Source: Hymenochaete sp. R1
Lineage: Eukaryota; Basidiomycota; Agaricomycetes; Hymenochaetales; Hymenochaetaceae
Assembly (NCBI GenBank): GCA_019400425.1
Contig: JAFREE010000001.1
Coordinates: forward strand, 434,001 to 498,000
DNA: 64,000 nucleotides
Reading direction: 5' to 3'
Part shown: in pieces, positions 45,495 through 57,717 of the stretch
Position numbering within the stretch: the stretch's first letter is position 1
Layout of the letters: each line of letters opens with the position of its first letter
Program-made: the position numbers and the translations under genes
The notes under the pieces: model-generated
Databases searched by the model: none
The model's input: the letters and a program-made list of their open reading frames with translations, nothing else
Told to the model about the DNA's origin: nothing

Positions 45495-48400
45495 ATGTCT
45501 CACACCGCCAACAGACAGCCCACAAAGTCTTCTCCCCCGTACCCTCCTACGCTGTCGCCCTCGTCAGCCCCAACGATCCGTGGGTCTCTTGACCCTGCGG
45601 CAAAGTCAAAGAAAACTGCAAAGCCTGACTGGCGATATATCCAATGCACGAATAACGTGGACGAACTCCGGGTGAGCTCGATCTGTTCGTTTTTGTACAC
45701 ATCAATCCATCTCACAGCGCATTGCATGCATGCTCGTGCTCCACTATATCTAAGGTTCTCATCCCGCCACGTCCCGCTGCGATATACTCCAATCTACTCA
45801 AAGTCGAGACTCATCTTCTCGCAAAAGGCGATCCCGATTCTCTACAAGAAGTTCATCTACTTTCTATCCTTAAAAATGCCATGGTCGAACGATGTGAGAA
45901 GCTCGCACATAAGGCACTGCTCACATCGCCCCAATCCAGATCAAATGTTGTCGAGGCGCCTGCTGATTTCAAACTCAAGCGCCTCGAACTCTGGTGGGAG
46001 CAAATGGAGGCAAACGGCAGAACAAAGGAGCATTCTCATAGGACAAAGGGGCACGGTGAGCTTTCAACAATATCTTCCATACGTTCGTCTTAAATTTTCC
46101 GGCCTAGATGCTGAGAAAGAAAGCAGATATCGTAGCTCAAAGAAGGTCAAAGACAAGAACTATACTCCCCCATCTTCGTCACATATGCAAACCAAGCGTG
46201 CTTCACCTATGAAACAGAGCAACATCATTAATACCAACGGGCACCAATACCCCATGGAGACACCCTCCTCATCTTCTCCCGCCTTACTACGGCAAGATGG
46301 GAGGGTACGGGAACGCCCGTCTCCTCTCAAACTATCAGCTTCTCGCCATAATTCCGATCCCGTCTCACCCGCAGTAGCCCACGCTACTCGAACACCAGAT
46401 CCTTCAGACAATCGATTGGCTCCTCAAGAACATCCACTCCACAGCCCACATGTCGCCCACGGGCATCCTGCGCGACCACATCTCCGCCATTCAGCCGCCT
46501 ATACGCCATCCTACACCGACGTCCACGCTTCTTCACCTTTGGATACGCAATTTAGCTCATTCACCGATCCTAATCAAAGCACTCTATCTTCTCAGATACC
46601 GGGTTCCGTTGCCTCCCGCAATAGTCAATTACCCCAAATGCAGTCACCTTACACTAATCCTCGAACTACTAATGCAGGCAAGCGTTATTCAATGCCTACT
46701 ACGGGTAGCACAAACCCATACTCTTATGTAGGCTCTTTGAAACCGCCCTCGCAGGCGGATCCGTCGTTGCTTAAACACAAATTTAACGTGACGTACATGG
46801 CAACATCGTCGGACTCAAACTCTTCACCATCTTTGAATGGGAGCCAAGCAACACCTTCCGCTATGCAACAAATCACTTATACGAATGGGACTACAATGGT
46901 CCGCCGCGCTTCTCAAGACCTTGTGACGGCTGCTGGTGGGACGTCGGCAAACGCAAGGGTTCATCTTCCTTCTTACTCCCTTCCGGCTCCTGGAGTCTCA
47001 AACAGTTGGACAGAGAAGGGGCATAGGAGGCACGCGACCGTTGACTGCGATGACACTGATCGCAGTGTACCCAGGCCGAAGGATTATATGTATCCCGGAT
47101 CACGTATCGACGCGGTGGCACGGGGGTTTTCAAGTGAAGCAATTCATGAAGGTGAACAGGCTCCGTCACGAAGACAGGCCACCCGGTATATGTACCCAAA
47201 TCCGATACCGACCGATTCACCCCTCAGTTCTGGTTCACAAGGCTCAACTCATTCTCGCAGCAGCCCTACAAAACTTTACCAACAACCACGCTCAAGCCCC
47301 CAAGGACTGTCAGGAAGTGCATCCAGTCTCCTTCCTCCGGCTCCGGCTCTGAGTCATTCACGCAGAGGCTCGTATGAGAGTGATGTGAGCGCCAACAACG
47401 GCACGCAGTCAAATCCATACGCAACCGCACGAGCGCAATTACGGCGGACTCACTCCCGTCGGGGCCTTCGCGATGAAGCAACAGAGACTCAAGGCAGTAA
47501 TTATCAAGTTTCTCCAACACATCTGACAGAGCAGTACTCGTCTTCTAGGATATACGCATCTTCCAATCGCTCTCAGGATGCGTTGGGTGCCGCACAGGGC
47601 GAAGCATACACCAGGGGAAGGTCCCGTAGAGGTGAACCATCACCAAGGCGGCGATACAGCTATGATGCCTCTCCTCGGCGCGATGCTGTGATCCCCGATA
47701 TGTCAATTCTCTCGCCTATTAACAGCGCAAGAAACAGCCGCTACACCCTGTCAGGCGAGTCGAGTATCTCAGAACCAGTCATCCCAGATGTCTCCTTAAT
47801 CATGGAGGCGGAGATTAAACGGGGGAAGGGTGACCGCGTCCGCCGTCGCCTTGTCCCAACTCGCAGCTCTTCCGAAGACAACGGCGAGCTCAGGGGGAAA
47901 GACGATTTCGACTTGACGGATTCGTCCGATGATGACGATGATGGTTACGTGCGTGTTGATCATATGCATGGGAACGAGGCCGGGAACGGCGCATATTATA
48001 CGCGTCCGACGAGGGATGGCTACGGACCCGGGGATGCGTCTGAGAATGAGGGTCAGCGGTCAAGGGCACCTTCGCGCACGCCCTCCCGTCCGCCGTCACG
48101 CGGCATCCTGAAGCGCTCGAGCAGCGTTTGTAGTCAGAGATCTACAAAGAGCGTCCGGATCGAGATTCCGAGGGATCGAAGGGCGCTGGAAGAGGTCCGG
48201 GATGCAGAGGACAAGTTTGAGAATGCGCGTATGTATAATCTTTTGTGGTCATGTTTCATCTCCCTGATCGCTTGCTCCCTTTTTTTTAGAGCGCCAGCTT
48301 GAGAACCTGCAAGCACACATGGCTAAAGGTGTCACCAGCGAGTCAGAGATTCGGAAAGCTACGAAGGCACTGGACGAAGCCCATAATTCTCTCAAGGACA

Positions 48401-48674
48401 AAGAGGAGAACTACGAGGCAATTTGTAAGAACAATGCCTCATAAAAACTATATCATACGGAAATGTGGACTGATAGTATCACTTTTTAGTGGCTGTTATG
48501 AAGATGAAGCGTACTGAGGCTGAAGAGCCGAAATATGTGTAGTCTTTTGTAGCCTTTCTTTAGTGTTGTATAATTATCCAGTCTTTGATGTTTTTCAATC
48601 AACGCAGAAAGGCACTGTCGACAGAACGACATACAGCATCGTCAAAGTCTATCCTTAAACGGCGACTAGATTAA
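45495..48674 (+). CDS. Large disordered Ser/Pro-rich protein with C-terminal coiled coil
   Basis: I do not recognise a family. Exon 1 (45495-45671) ends DWRYIQCTNNVDELR. An in-frame junction to 45755 gives VLIPPRPAAIYSNLLKVETH followed by LAKGDPDSLQEVHLLSILKN, a helical, probably conserved N-terminal domain. After an intron near 46060 comes a disordered region of about 720 residues, rich in Ser, Pro, Tyr and Arg, encoded by one long exon. The C-terminal exons encode a coiled coil: LENLQAHMAKGVTSESEIRK and TKALDEAHNSLKDKEENYEA. The final exon (TERHTASSKSILKRRLD) depends on a GTAGTC donor; without it the protein would stop at 48542. A cytoskeletal or scaffold role is possible but unproven. Its 3' end lies 53 bp from that of the CorA gene. 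Confidence 0.8.
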
Positions 48675-48727
48675 AGGATGAGCGTTAAATGTGATGAAGG
48701 GTATGGTAAAGTACATTATGTTAGGTA

Positions 48728-51333
48728 TCATATTTTACGGGTAAACTTCTTCTTTGCGTGTGCTTTCCAGAAACGCACGAGTAATAGCACTCCGAAAGCG
48801 ACGAGGATAGCAGAGCTCATAATGACGAAAAAAATAGTGTATGGTTGTCCCGGGACTAAGTTTCCTTCAGCATCTTTCTTCAAATTAGTGGGAATTTTGC
48901 CAAGATTGACGGAGAAAAGGGCTGAGCGATTTGAAATGAGCTTCTTAAATTCGCCTAAAGCTGCGGTCAGACTTACCTAGGATAAACTGGTTAGAGAGAA
49001 CGATCATTGAGACGACCGTGAGGAGAAGAATAGAGGTGTCTGTTCCATCTTTCGACGCGGACTGCTCCACTCTCAACTGAGATAGGTAGTTTGGATGTGA
49101 GTGACTGAGCATCCGCTCGTAATGGTTCAGGGATTGTTGTAGCGTAAGGATATGGTCTGATATCAAATGAGCATTGATAATGAGGATAAAGACGCGAAGA
49201 CTTCTACCTTGAATATCGCCCATATACATCGCGATCTCTCCATCGTCCTGAAGTTGAGATCTTGATCCCGAACCGTTCGATTCGCCATTGAGGAGCCTCT
49301 TCTGTATCTGAGCAATCACGTCGCCCTTGGTGCCCAAGAGCCGTCCGAGCGATGTGACAATCCGCCTCGTCGCAGCGATCCGTACCAAAGTCTTCATGGT
49401 CGAAGTCATGGAGCTTTGTTCCTTCCTCGCGGACTTGGCTTCCCGTTTTGCTGACCGACGATCAAGCACAGCTGCAAAAGGTCCTTTCAGGCAATCAATA
49501 ATGAAGGACAGTTCCGAATGGAAATGAGGAAGCAACGAAAAATTTCTTGGTTTGTACTGGCTCAAAGGTTTCTCAGATATCGGGTCATCGTGGTTTGCGT
49601 CGCCCAATTTCTCGTTCATCAATACAGGGTGTTCGGCGGTAGTTGAAGCGCCCGAGCCGAAATCGATGCTTTCTGACGGGCCTCTGATACTGGATGACCC
49701 AGAACGACTATTCCCAATTACGAGGGCATCGACTTCTTTCACTTCCTTCTCGATGGCACCCAGCACCGGAAAGAACTAAAGCGCATTATCAGATAAAAGC
49801 ATCGATTAACGTCTTTCTACTTACCGCGTCAACAATAGAGTCCATTAGGCCATGTGCAATCCAGTCTGCCAATGAAATGTGTAAGTTTAGATCTTGACAT
49901 GTACGCCTCAATTCTTACCAGATGTCATCAGATATGTATTCTCAAGCTTGAACACTTTTGCCCGAAGGCGCTCAGTGTGTCCCGAAATATCTTCGAAGTG
50001 AAACTAAAAGAATAAGTCTGTACTGGTCGAGCGATGAGAGACTTGGCAAGGATACTTACAGACAAGATCCCCTCCCTGAACACGACGAGATATACGTTCA
50101 CAGCACCGATGACTCCTTCGTCGCCGCTACTTGCGTCCGGAACCTCATAGCCATTCGCCTTGGAGTATTTGAATCTCTGCCTCGACTTCTCTCCCTCTAG
50201 AGCCCTAAAAATTATAAAGTAATAACCGAGGCCAGGAAAAAGCTCCAACTTCTCGCGTGTCTCCTTGTGTAGTATATCTTCCAAAGTGAGCGGATGGAGA
50301 TGAAGGAGCTGCAGGTATAGTCAGTTATAACCTTTTGACTAGTCTTGGGAATCCACATTACCTTGCCTATGGATCGCAGGTCCTCCCACGTTGGGCTGGC
50401 AACATCTAGCCACCATGCCCGTTGGGTGCGTACTTCGCCTGCATTCCCGCGTACTGATCCAGCGTAATGTCCGAGGCCAGAGTGCTCCGATATACGTGCT
50501 TTGTTTTTGCCTTTTCTCGGATCTCCTTCAGGCGGTACGCTGGGATTCACTCGTTCTTGCTGTTTCCGTGCTTTCGATGAGTGCTTCAGGGCCATGTCCA
50601 ATTTAGACATAATTTCGGATAAAGATGTAGTCTGCAACAGGCGCTGTTCCTTCTCTGTGTTATGATCTGTAAAGCCAATGGCATTTGAGCGCTTTCCTGT
50701 ACGCGAGAGCACGGTCGACAAGTCCTTTGGAACGAAGAGCGTGAATTCTCTAGAACAAACACGGAATTCTAGCTGGGCTTTCTTTCGTTCATAAAGGGCA
50801 CGTTCATATACGGCGTTGTGGAATGATGCGGCACTGGAGTAGCGTCGACCTCTACGTCTTCTTGTGGTGTGCGTCCGAGTAGTCGAGGATGGTGCAGAAG
50901 AGGACGAGGAAGTCGTGGAGCCAGAGGAAGAATGTGTTCGCGCCCAACGAGCGATTGCAGTTTCTACAGCAGACGCAATGGCACCAATGCGCCTCCCGAC
51001 ATTGATTGACGAGCTGGATGAAGAGCTCGTGGTAGACCTGGTCTCCGCAGTGATATAATGCGCCCTGGGAAGAAGAATTGGGGATGGATGATGATGGCCG
51101 CCACCACGAAAGACCTCCGAATCGTCAGGCTGTTCCTCATTGGTAGGAGCGTCCAGAAAGACTGCATTTGTAGAGTCTAAACTAGGCCGTTCATTCACTC
51201 GCAGTGCTTCTAGATGCGGCAGATTGCTTCCAGTTGAAGGAAGGCCTTCTACCGGCTCTATAACGAGATTCACCTCGGAATGACGGGTGTCTACATCTTC
51301 TCGCCAGCTCTTCAGTGCGTTTATCGTAGGCAT
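48728..51333 (-). CDS. CorA-family divalent cation transporter
   Basis: Membrane Mg2+ transporter family, like yeast Mnr2/Alr and S. pombe relatives. A long disordered N-terminus (Ser-rich, with RTHTTRRRRGRRY) precedes the CorA soluble domain: WWLDVASPTWEDLRSIGK, LHLHPLTLEDILHKETREKL, ELFPGLGYYFIIFRALE and VNVYLVVFREGILSFHFEDI. The helical stalk includes MGDIQDHILTLQQSLNHYER. Two C-terminal membrane helices follow: SILLLTVVSMIVLSNQFILA and TIFFVIMSSAILVAFGVLLF. The GMN signature expected after the first helix reads SVN here (ALFSVNLGKIPTN). An in-frame ATG at 51483 would add 50 residues; 51333 (MPTINALKSW) was chosen. Confidence 0.87.
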
Positions 51334-51588
51334 CTTCTGTCGACCTCCCCAGCCGCAGGAGAAATGTCCTCGCCGTGAGAATAAGGTATTGAGTTGAGAG
51401 GTTTTGTGAGAGTCGTGGGTGTCATTTGCTAAGAAAGTTTTAAGACGAGCGCTGCTGCTGCTCTCCTCTCGCCACACATACACGTGATACTACAATTATA
51501 GCATATTAATACATTGGTATATACTAGCACAATGCAGTACAGCTAAACGCATTATCAAGGCATTCATAATCTATAAAAACGAGACAAC
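51334..51588. other. Intergenic region between RRP36 and CorA gene
   Basis: About 255 bp on the 5' side of the transporter gene and the 3' side of RRP36, both on the minus strand. AT-rich around 51490-51590. No element recognised. Confidence 0.35.
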
Positions 51589-52872
51589 TTATTCAAACTT
51601 CTGCCTTTTGTTTGGCCTTTCGTGGCCGGGTCTAGGATCTGTCCTTCCCGTCGGTATACCGTCCGAGCGACCTGCGAATGCTGGTCGCCGTTTCTTTTCT
51701 TTCTGGTTTGTTTTTTTCTGCTTCTTGTCAATGGCCTTCCGAACAGCGAGTCTGCCTCCTGTTTCTGCAAGGAAATCGTGTCGGGCTTTCAGCTTTAAAT
51801 CCTTCTTAGCAGCTATAGGTAACATGTCAGGAAATACGTGTTACTTTCGATAAGGGAACACTTACAATCCTTCAGATACCACGCCTTCTTTCCCGTCTTC
51901 TGCCTCTCCTTTTCTTCTTTATGTACCTTTTCGATCATCGCAGCTTCGACACTGTCTCTCTTGTCTTTGTTGACTAAGCTCTCCGTCCTCTTTACGGCTC
52001 GTTCCAACCTCTGTACTTCCTCCTCGCGCTCTTCCCGTAAGTGTTTTGGGGAAGATGAAAGCATTTTGTTCGCTCGTCGCAAATTCTCCTTCAACGTCCG
52101 CAGTTCCTCTTCACGCAAAGAAGAAAGGAAGGAATACCGCTTCCTAGACTCGCTTCTGTCTGGGTCTTCGCTGTTTGTGACTGCGAATCGTGGGTCTCGA
52201 GGGACCTATGCACAAAAAAGAAGGTTAGATGATCTTCGTTGTTGCAGAATTCAGCGCACGAACAGATTTCTTAACTTCAACTACCTGCCTCCTTCTGGTT
52301 ACAGGTCTTTTCGAAGTCATCTCAACAGGCCTTTATATAGCTTATCAGGCAGACTGCATACACGCCATTGTGATCGGTCAACTTACGCGTGTTTATGGGC
52401 TCGTTTTTGAAGAATTTTCTTCGGGGTCCTGTCTCGGTCATGACCATGGAGCTCTGCTTCCGAAGGTGATTCGTCGCTATCGCTCCCTTCGTCTTCTACT
52501 TCTGCCTCGTCCAGTGCCCTTTTGGCTTTCAAAAGACTTCCGAACGACATGGATCCTAACTGATCTTCCGGTGTCTCATCCTGTATGTATCGTAATCTAT
52601 CAATTCATATTGAATAGACGCGTCGCTATTTTACTCACTTCTGTATCATCGGAGCGACCCTGCTTTGCGTCATCTTCTCCCTCTGAATCATCATCAGGCT
52701 GCCATTGTGATACTCTTGCATGATCGATATCTACAGAGCTCGATGATCCTCCCGAGGCCTGTTCGATGTTGACCTCATCCTCTGAATCTAACTCCGCTTC
52801 GTTGGCCCACGAATCTTCTGAAAGCTGTCGTCGTCTAGCAGAGTTGTTGTGTTCCATAATTTTGGCGCCCAT
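51589..52872 (-). CDS. RRP36: rRNA biogenesis protein RRP36
   Basis: Small-subunit processome component required for 18S rRNA maturation. The acidic N-terminus includes WANEAELDSEDEVNIEQ. The middle contains GSMSFGSLLKAKRALDEAE. The family signature is MTSKRPVTRRRQVVEVKKSV followed by RDPRFAVTN. The basic helical C-terminal half reads YSFLSSLREEELRTLKENLR, EEEVQRLERAVKRTESLV, KTGKKAWYLKD and AAKKDLKLKARHDFLAETGG, ending KRQKFE. Several introns, all in one orientation. Together with ESF1 at the left edge, this window holds two processome factors, but they are 50 kb apart. Confidence 0.92.
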
Positions 52873-53162
52873 CTTCCAGCCCGAACACAGTTACGAGAAC
52901 GTTGGAATGGCTACGTATTCTCGAATGCCCTGAGCGCGGAGAACAGATTGCTTGTGAGGTACGAAGCTTGAGGTTGAACACTAAACCTAAGCATGCATAC
53001 GTGAAGTTGACCTCGGACTTTGACTCAAATTCTGTTTCGAGCGTCGATCACTTGTGTTCTAAAACTAGCTGACTCTGTATTCCATCTATTATATTAATTT
53101 ATAACACGGCTTCATGGTAGTAGAAACAGATGAATAGAGAAAAGGAAGAAGTGTATATAAAT

Positions 53163-54546
53163 TCAAGCTTTTGCCTCCATCGTCCTATTTGCGTGTTCGA
53201 CGGATACCGAGCTGCCTCGAGAAGAGTCCACATTCTTGCTGGATCCGGAATTGGTATGGGAAAGAAGAAATCCGGGATGCAATACATTGAGGGTGTATAA
53301 GGCAATGACAATCATAGCACCGTCAAGCACATCTGGAAGGCCGTTAATTGCGAATACAAGCGCACGAAGAAATGTTCATCACTAACTGAAGAAAACTTGC
53401 GTCCGAATGATTGAGCCTGTCCACCCATCTGCCAGTTCGATTGTCCGGTAAATCGCACTGTATTTATCTCAGTACGGAAGCTCTAACCCAGACGGGAGCA
53501 TATGTGATCTTACCGGATGAAAATGCAAAGGGTACTTAGAGACAGTCCAGCTATCATTAATTCAATTCTTCTGTCGATTCCACGTTCCGCAGTCGAAGTC
53601 CCTGGCGCCGTAACAACCTTTACAGGCTTGTTTTTGTATACTCGGACCAGAAACTCGGAGGCCAGTGCAGCATATATTGTTATTCCCACTTTTGAACGTC
53701 GGTGAGCATCGCACCGGTACTTAAGACTGGTCAGACTCACCAAGCTGTACAATGATACCGGCAAGCATGATGTGACCTCCTCTAACCAAGAAAGAGAAGT
53801 CAACACAAATGCCAGAAAAAGTAGATGGATATGATGTACACGTTAGGATTGCCCTTTCCTGTCTGGAGTGCTCTGGAAGCTGCTGCACCACCAACAGCTT
53901 GTACTACCAACGCAACTATATCCTTCGTAACGAGCCCGAGTTCAGAATTTGGAATGATAGTTTCTCGAAACAAAACAAAACAAACTTACGACGGAGACGA
54001 ATACGATCGTGTCTAAAATTTGCAGTGTCAACTCACTTAGAATCATTGATGTGACCGTGGAGGGTACTCACAAAGCTTGGGACTCAACCGACTATATTGG
54101 TAGCCCAAAAGTCTGATGAGATTTCCCAAGATGATAAAGTTCGCCGCCACGATAGGCGTGGGCGCAATGATGGTCGATGAAATTCTGGCTTGCGATCAGC
54201 ACTTCCTCATGGCTAGATATGATCAATGCGCATACTGCATGAGGTATGGCTCGACGGCATTCCCATCTAACGTTTTGCTCGACCAAAGCCGACCGGCCCA
54301 ACCGATGACTTCACCTATGCCACCAAGAACAATCGACGGGAACAACCACCATAACCGGTAGCGTATTGCCTGGATGGCATGGGTGACTGTATAGAGCCGT
54401 GAGCAATATGTAAAAGAATACAACTCGTAAAGGAACGCAAACTTACATGAAGACAGGGAAAACAAAACGACGAAGAGGATGCAGATCCAGGTGGTTGGGA
54501 TATAGCCATAGAGGAGCCCCGGATTTATGATGAGTTCTTGAAACAT
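53163..54546 (-). CDS. RTA1-like membrane protein, copy 1
   Basis: RTA1/lipid-translocating exporter family, seven-helix fungal membrane proteins linked to resistance to toxic lipophilic compounds. The N-terminus MFQELIINPGLLYGYIPTTW leads into ICILFVVLFSLSS. Family motifs are RLWWLFPSIVLGGIGEVIGW and AGRLWSSKTLDGNAVEPYLM. Later exons encode ISSTIIAPTPIVAANFIILG, ATEFLVRVYKNKPVKVV, LSTLCIFIRAIYRTIELADG and DVLDGAMIVIALYTLNVLHP. The tail is Ser-rich and hydrophilic (SGSSKNVDSSRGSSVSVEHA). Many short introns. It is a tandem paralogue of the gene at 55626-57061. Confidence 0.88.
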
Positions 54547-55625
54547 CCTGTTAAATCTGAAGGCTTGCGTGGACGGGATGGCTTAACCAGGTATGGGGTA
54601 TGAGAGTAAGGGTATGCTGCGTAGCGGAAGACGCTCGAACTCGCAGAGCGTGTGTGTCGGCAGGTCTTTATAATCCAGTCCCATTTGGTTGTCACGGACA
54701 TCTCGGAAGATATCAGGGGCACACAGTGACCACGGGGTACCTTATTTTTGGCCGCAATTGTCCAATCCATCGATGTGAGAGCCCCGCCGAGAACACACAC
54801 AAGAAAGACAGCGATGATGCCGGCGTGAAGGTTACTGGGAAAGGTGAAGATGAGGTGCAATCGGACTCGGAGTCATTTGCGGCGGCGGACGGTCGTCCAG
54901 AGCTTTTCGGACATGGACCCACATCCGATTTTGCATGCCTTCTCTCAAAGGAGCCATCCGCGACCCTTCGAGCGCTCGTCACCACCAATCTTCATGACTT
55001 TTCGACATTTATGACCCCACACTCTGAAGGAACGTTGTGAGCTCAAAGTGGATCATCTTGTAATGGAAAATGGCATATACGGAAAAATGGGCGCCATATC
55101 GGTGTCCCTGTTCCGAAAAAGGAAACTCGGAGAGTTGTCTCACGGACGATTGTCCGTTGCCTGCTTGAAGAATGCTTCCTCTTTCCTAAGTTCGCGTCAT
55201 TATCATTATCGTGCACAAGAGCGCGAAGCTGAGCTTAGATAAATGTAATGACGGGGGCACCGGGGTTACGCTCGTGTACAATCACTGACGTGGGAAAGGA
55301 CGCTTTAAAATAGAATATACCAGTCAATGCCGGTCGATATTTTGATGTTGCATTTGCATGTCTATTTATGTTTTTGCTAAAGTACTTTAGTCTTGAAACA
55401 AATAGAGTACTGATATTAGTTTAAAAAATGTACACGTTGGAGCGAGAAAAATCCCGAGCGAAAGACGAATACCAAAAAAAAGAATAACAAAAAAGTCTCC
55501 AGCATGGAGGAAGGTAAGGGTAAGGTCTACATCTGTCCATAGGTTGAAATACACTCTGAATTGCGCAAAATAAAAGTCATGAAAATCGTAAATCCAGCCC
55601 GAATTCCCACTTTCTAACACATCAT
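54547..55625. other. Spacer between the two RTA1-like genes
   Basis: Apart from the possible relic at 54741-54914, this 1.08 kb stretch shows no convincing gene. The part from about 55300 to 55480 is AT-rich with A-runs and probably holds the 3' UTR of the upstream copy (minus strand). The part next to 54546 must contain the promoter of copy 1. Confidence 0.4.
54741..54914 (-). pseudogene. Possible relic of a small membrane-protein exon
   Basis: Reading 54914 down to 54741 gives a 58-codon frame with one internal stop at codon 14. It opens MSEKLWTTVRRRK, then after the TGA continues LHLIFTFPSNLHAGIIAVFL and VCVLGGALTSMDW. The second part looks like a membrane helix after a basic patch. It lies between the two RTA1 copies. 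It may be a decayed gene or chance; no family was recognised. Confidence 0.25.
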
Positions 55626-57061
55626 CTAATATCCCTTCGTCTCGGGCTTTCCAATACCCGTTAAGGTTGCGTTGCTGCGGTCTCTCGACTCCAAATTTTC
55701 GACGTCTGATTGACGGGTCTCGACGTGCGCAAGTAGGCGTCCCGGGTGGAAGAAGTTGAGAGTGAACATGGCCAGAGTGATCATGGCACCGTCAAGGACA
55801 TCTGGTGACGTGTCAGCTTCTTGACGGTAAACGTATCTCAAACTATCACTTACTGAAGTACACTTGAGTTTTAATAATACGACCCGACCAGCCATCGGAA
55901 AGCTCAATCGTCCGATATACCGATCTTGAATGACAAGTCAGGCATTGGCACGCAGACTCCTGAAAGCTGGGGACTCACCGGATGAAGAGACAGAGGGTGC
56001 TGAAGGATAACCCTATTATCATGAGCTTCACGCGCTTGTCTAACACCTTCCGAGGCGGGAAGTCGGCTGTCGCCCGCCGGACTGGCTTATTTGTGGTATA
56101 ACGAACTAGAAACTCTGTCGCTAATGCCACATAGAAGGTGATGGCGACTAAAATAAGCTGGTGAGCTGGCCTTCCGAAACTATCAAGACGACAATCTTAC
56201 CCAGTTGGACAACAATTCCGCCAAGCATGATGTTACCTCCCCTATAAAAAATGTCAGTGACTGCGGCACAGGACGGTTCTGTAGACTGACTTTGTAGCAT
56301 CGTCCCCGTTCGAAGCAGCACTAGAGGCTGACGCACCGCCAACAGCTTGTATAACGAGAGCAGCAATATCCTGATGTGCAGGATTAGAATATAACGCTTG
56401 CGCAAATGGGTCGGGAGGACTTACTGCTGTCAGGAAAATAATGGAGTCTACAAGTCGCATTTCAAGTCAGTATTTCTTTCTGTATTTGCTGCCTTGCCGG
56501 ATAACGTACACATGCGAGCACTAATCCGACTATACTCCTGACCCAAATGTCGAACGATCTTCCCCAGAATGATAAAGTTGGCAGCGACAAGAGGTGTCGG
56601 TGCGATGATCGTCGATGTGATTCTACAAGGCAAAGAATCATCAACTCATGTCCTTCACCATGCGTCAGAAATTTAGTGAAGTGGCTTACTGCATCAGGAA
56701 CGGATCGAGCGCGCTCGCGTAAAACGTTTTGCTGGACCATAGTCGTCCAGACCAGCCTAAGATTTCACCGATACCCGCCAGGACAGCCGTGGGCAGCAGC
56801 CACCATAGTCGATGGTATATCGACTGGCCAAGGTGTAGCACTGGAGAACGTAATTCGTTTGATGGTAAATTTGAGTGGCGAAGAAGCATCGGTATTCTCA
56901 CTCACAAGTGGAAATACTGAATAAGGCAACGAAGAGCGCACAGACCCAAAGAGTTGGGATGTACCCGTATTGGCTAAATTCTTCAACGAGCGGGTCGGTG
57001 GCCTGGAAGAGAATCAATGAGTTACAAAACAGGTGCAGAAAAGTGAAGTGCCACTCACCAT
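55626..57061 (-). CDS. RTA1-like membrane protein, copy 2
   Basis: Second RTA1-family protein. The first coding exon is only the ATG (57061-57059). A GTGAGT intron (57058-57003) joins it to ATDPLVEEFSQYGYIPTLWV then CALFVALFSISTC. Shared family motifs are RLWWLLPTAVLAGIGEILGW, SGRLWSSKTFYASALDPFLM and ITSTIIAPTPLVAANFIILG. Later parts are DIAALVIQAVGGASASSAAS, GGNIMLGGIVVQL, ATEFLVRYTTNKPV and DVLDGAMITLAMFTLNFFHP. The C-terminus differs from copy 1 (ETRQSDVENLESRDRSN). The aligned residues are clearly homologous but well diverged, so the duplication is not recent. Confidence 0.9.
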
Positions 57062-57717
57062 ATCTTAAGATACTGAGGTAAGAGGGATTGGTCGGAGAGG
57101 AGAGAAAAAATGCTGTTATTTTAATTTGCGTCTTCAAAGCTCGTCCCATCCCATCTTTAAAGACTCGCGGAAATGAGAGGGGGTGTATGGCGTCAAGCCT
57201 GCGCAACCCTCGGAAAATTCTCCGTGTACTGTGAGAGGGGGCGCTGCATAAAGCAACACTGTCATTAATATTTATTGATGACGATCATAGCCGCAGCAAA
57301 GATCGCAGCATCTTCCTTGCAAAATGAACGCGCCCAAAGCCGCCCGGTGTGGTGTGCGGGAAAACATAAAGGAGAAAAAGCAGTGTCAAAGTGTGGCGGA
57401 AGATGATTCACTTCGTAATCCTGCTCTCGGAACAAATAAGCCATAACAGCTGGAAAAGGAAATAACCTGTCGTCCCGTTCGCGGAGTCGAGTCCGCGCCT
57501 GTGCAGATGACTACTAGACGTCAGAGGCTCGAGCTCTTGCAGCCAGCGCTCAATAACGCCCACGTTTCACGCCAAGACGAGACCGCGTTTTCTCAGTGTA
57601 CACTCGGTAAGATAACAAATACACAGGGAAACCAACTAGACGGTGCTAGCATCAGGAACATAGCACACATCACTGATAACTTCAGTATCGTAATCGATGC
57701 CTCGGACAAGGCAATAT
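57062..57717. other. Intergenic region, RTA1-like copy 2 start / hydrolase 3' end
   Basis: This 656 bp contains the promoter of RTA1-like copy 2 and the 3' UTR of the hydrolase gene, both on the minus strand. No gene or recognisable site was seen. Confidence 0.35.
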
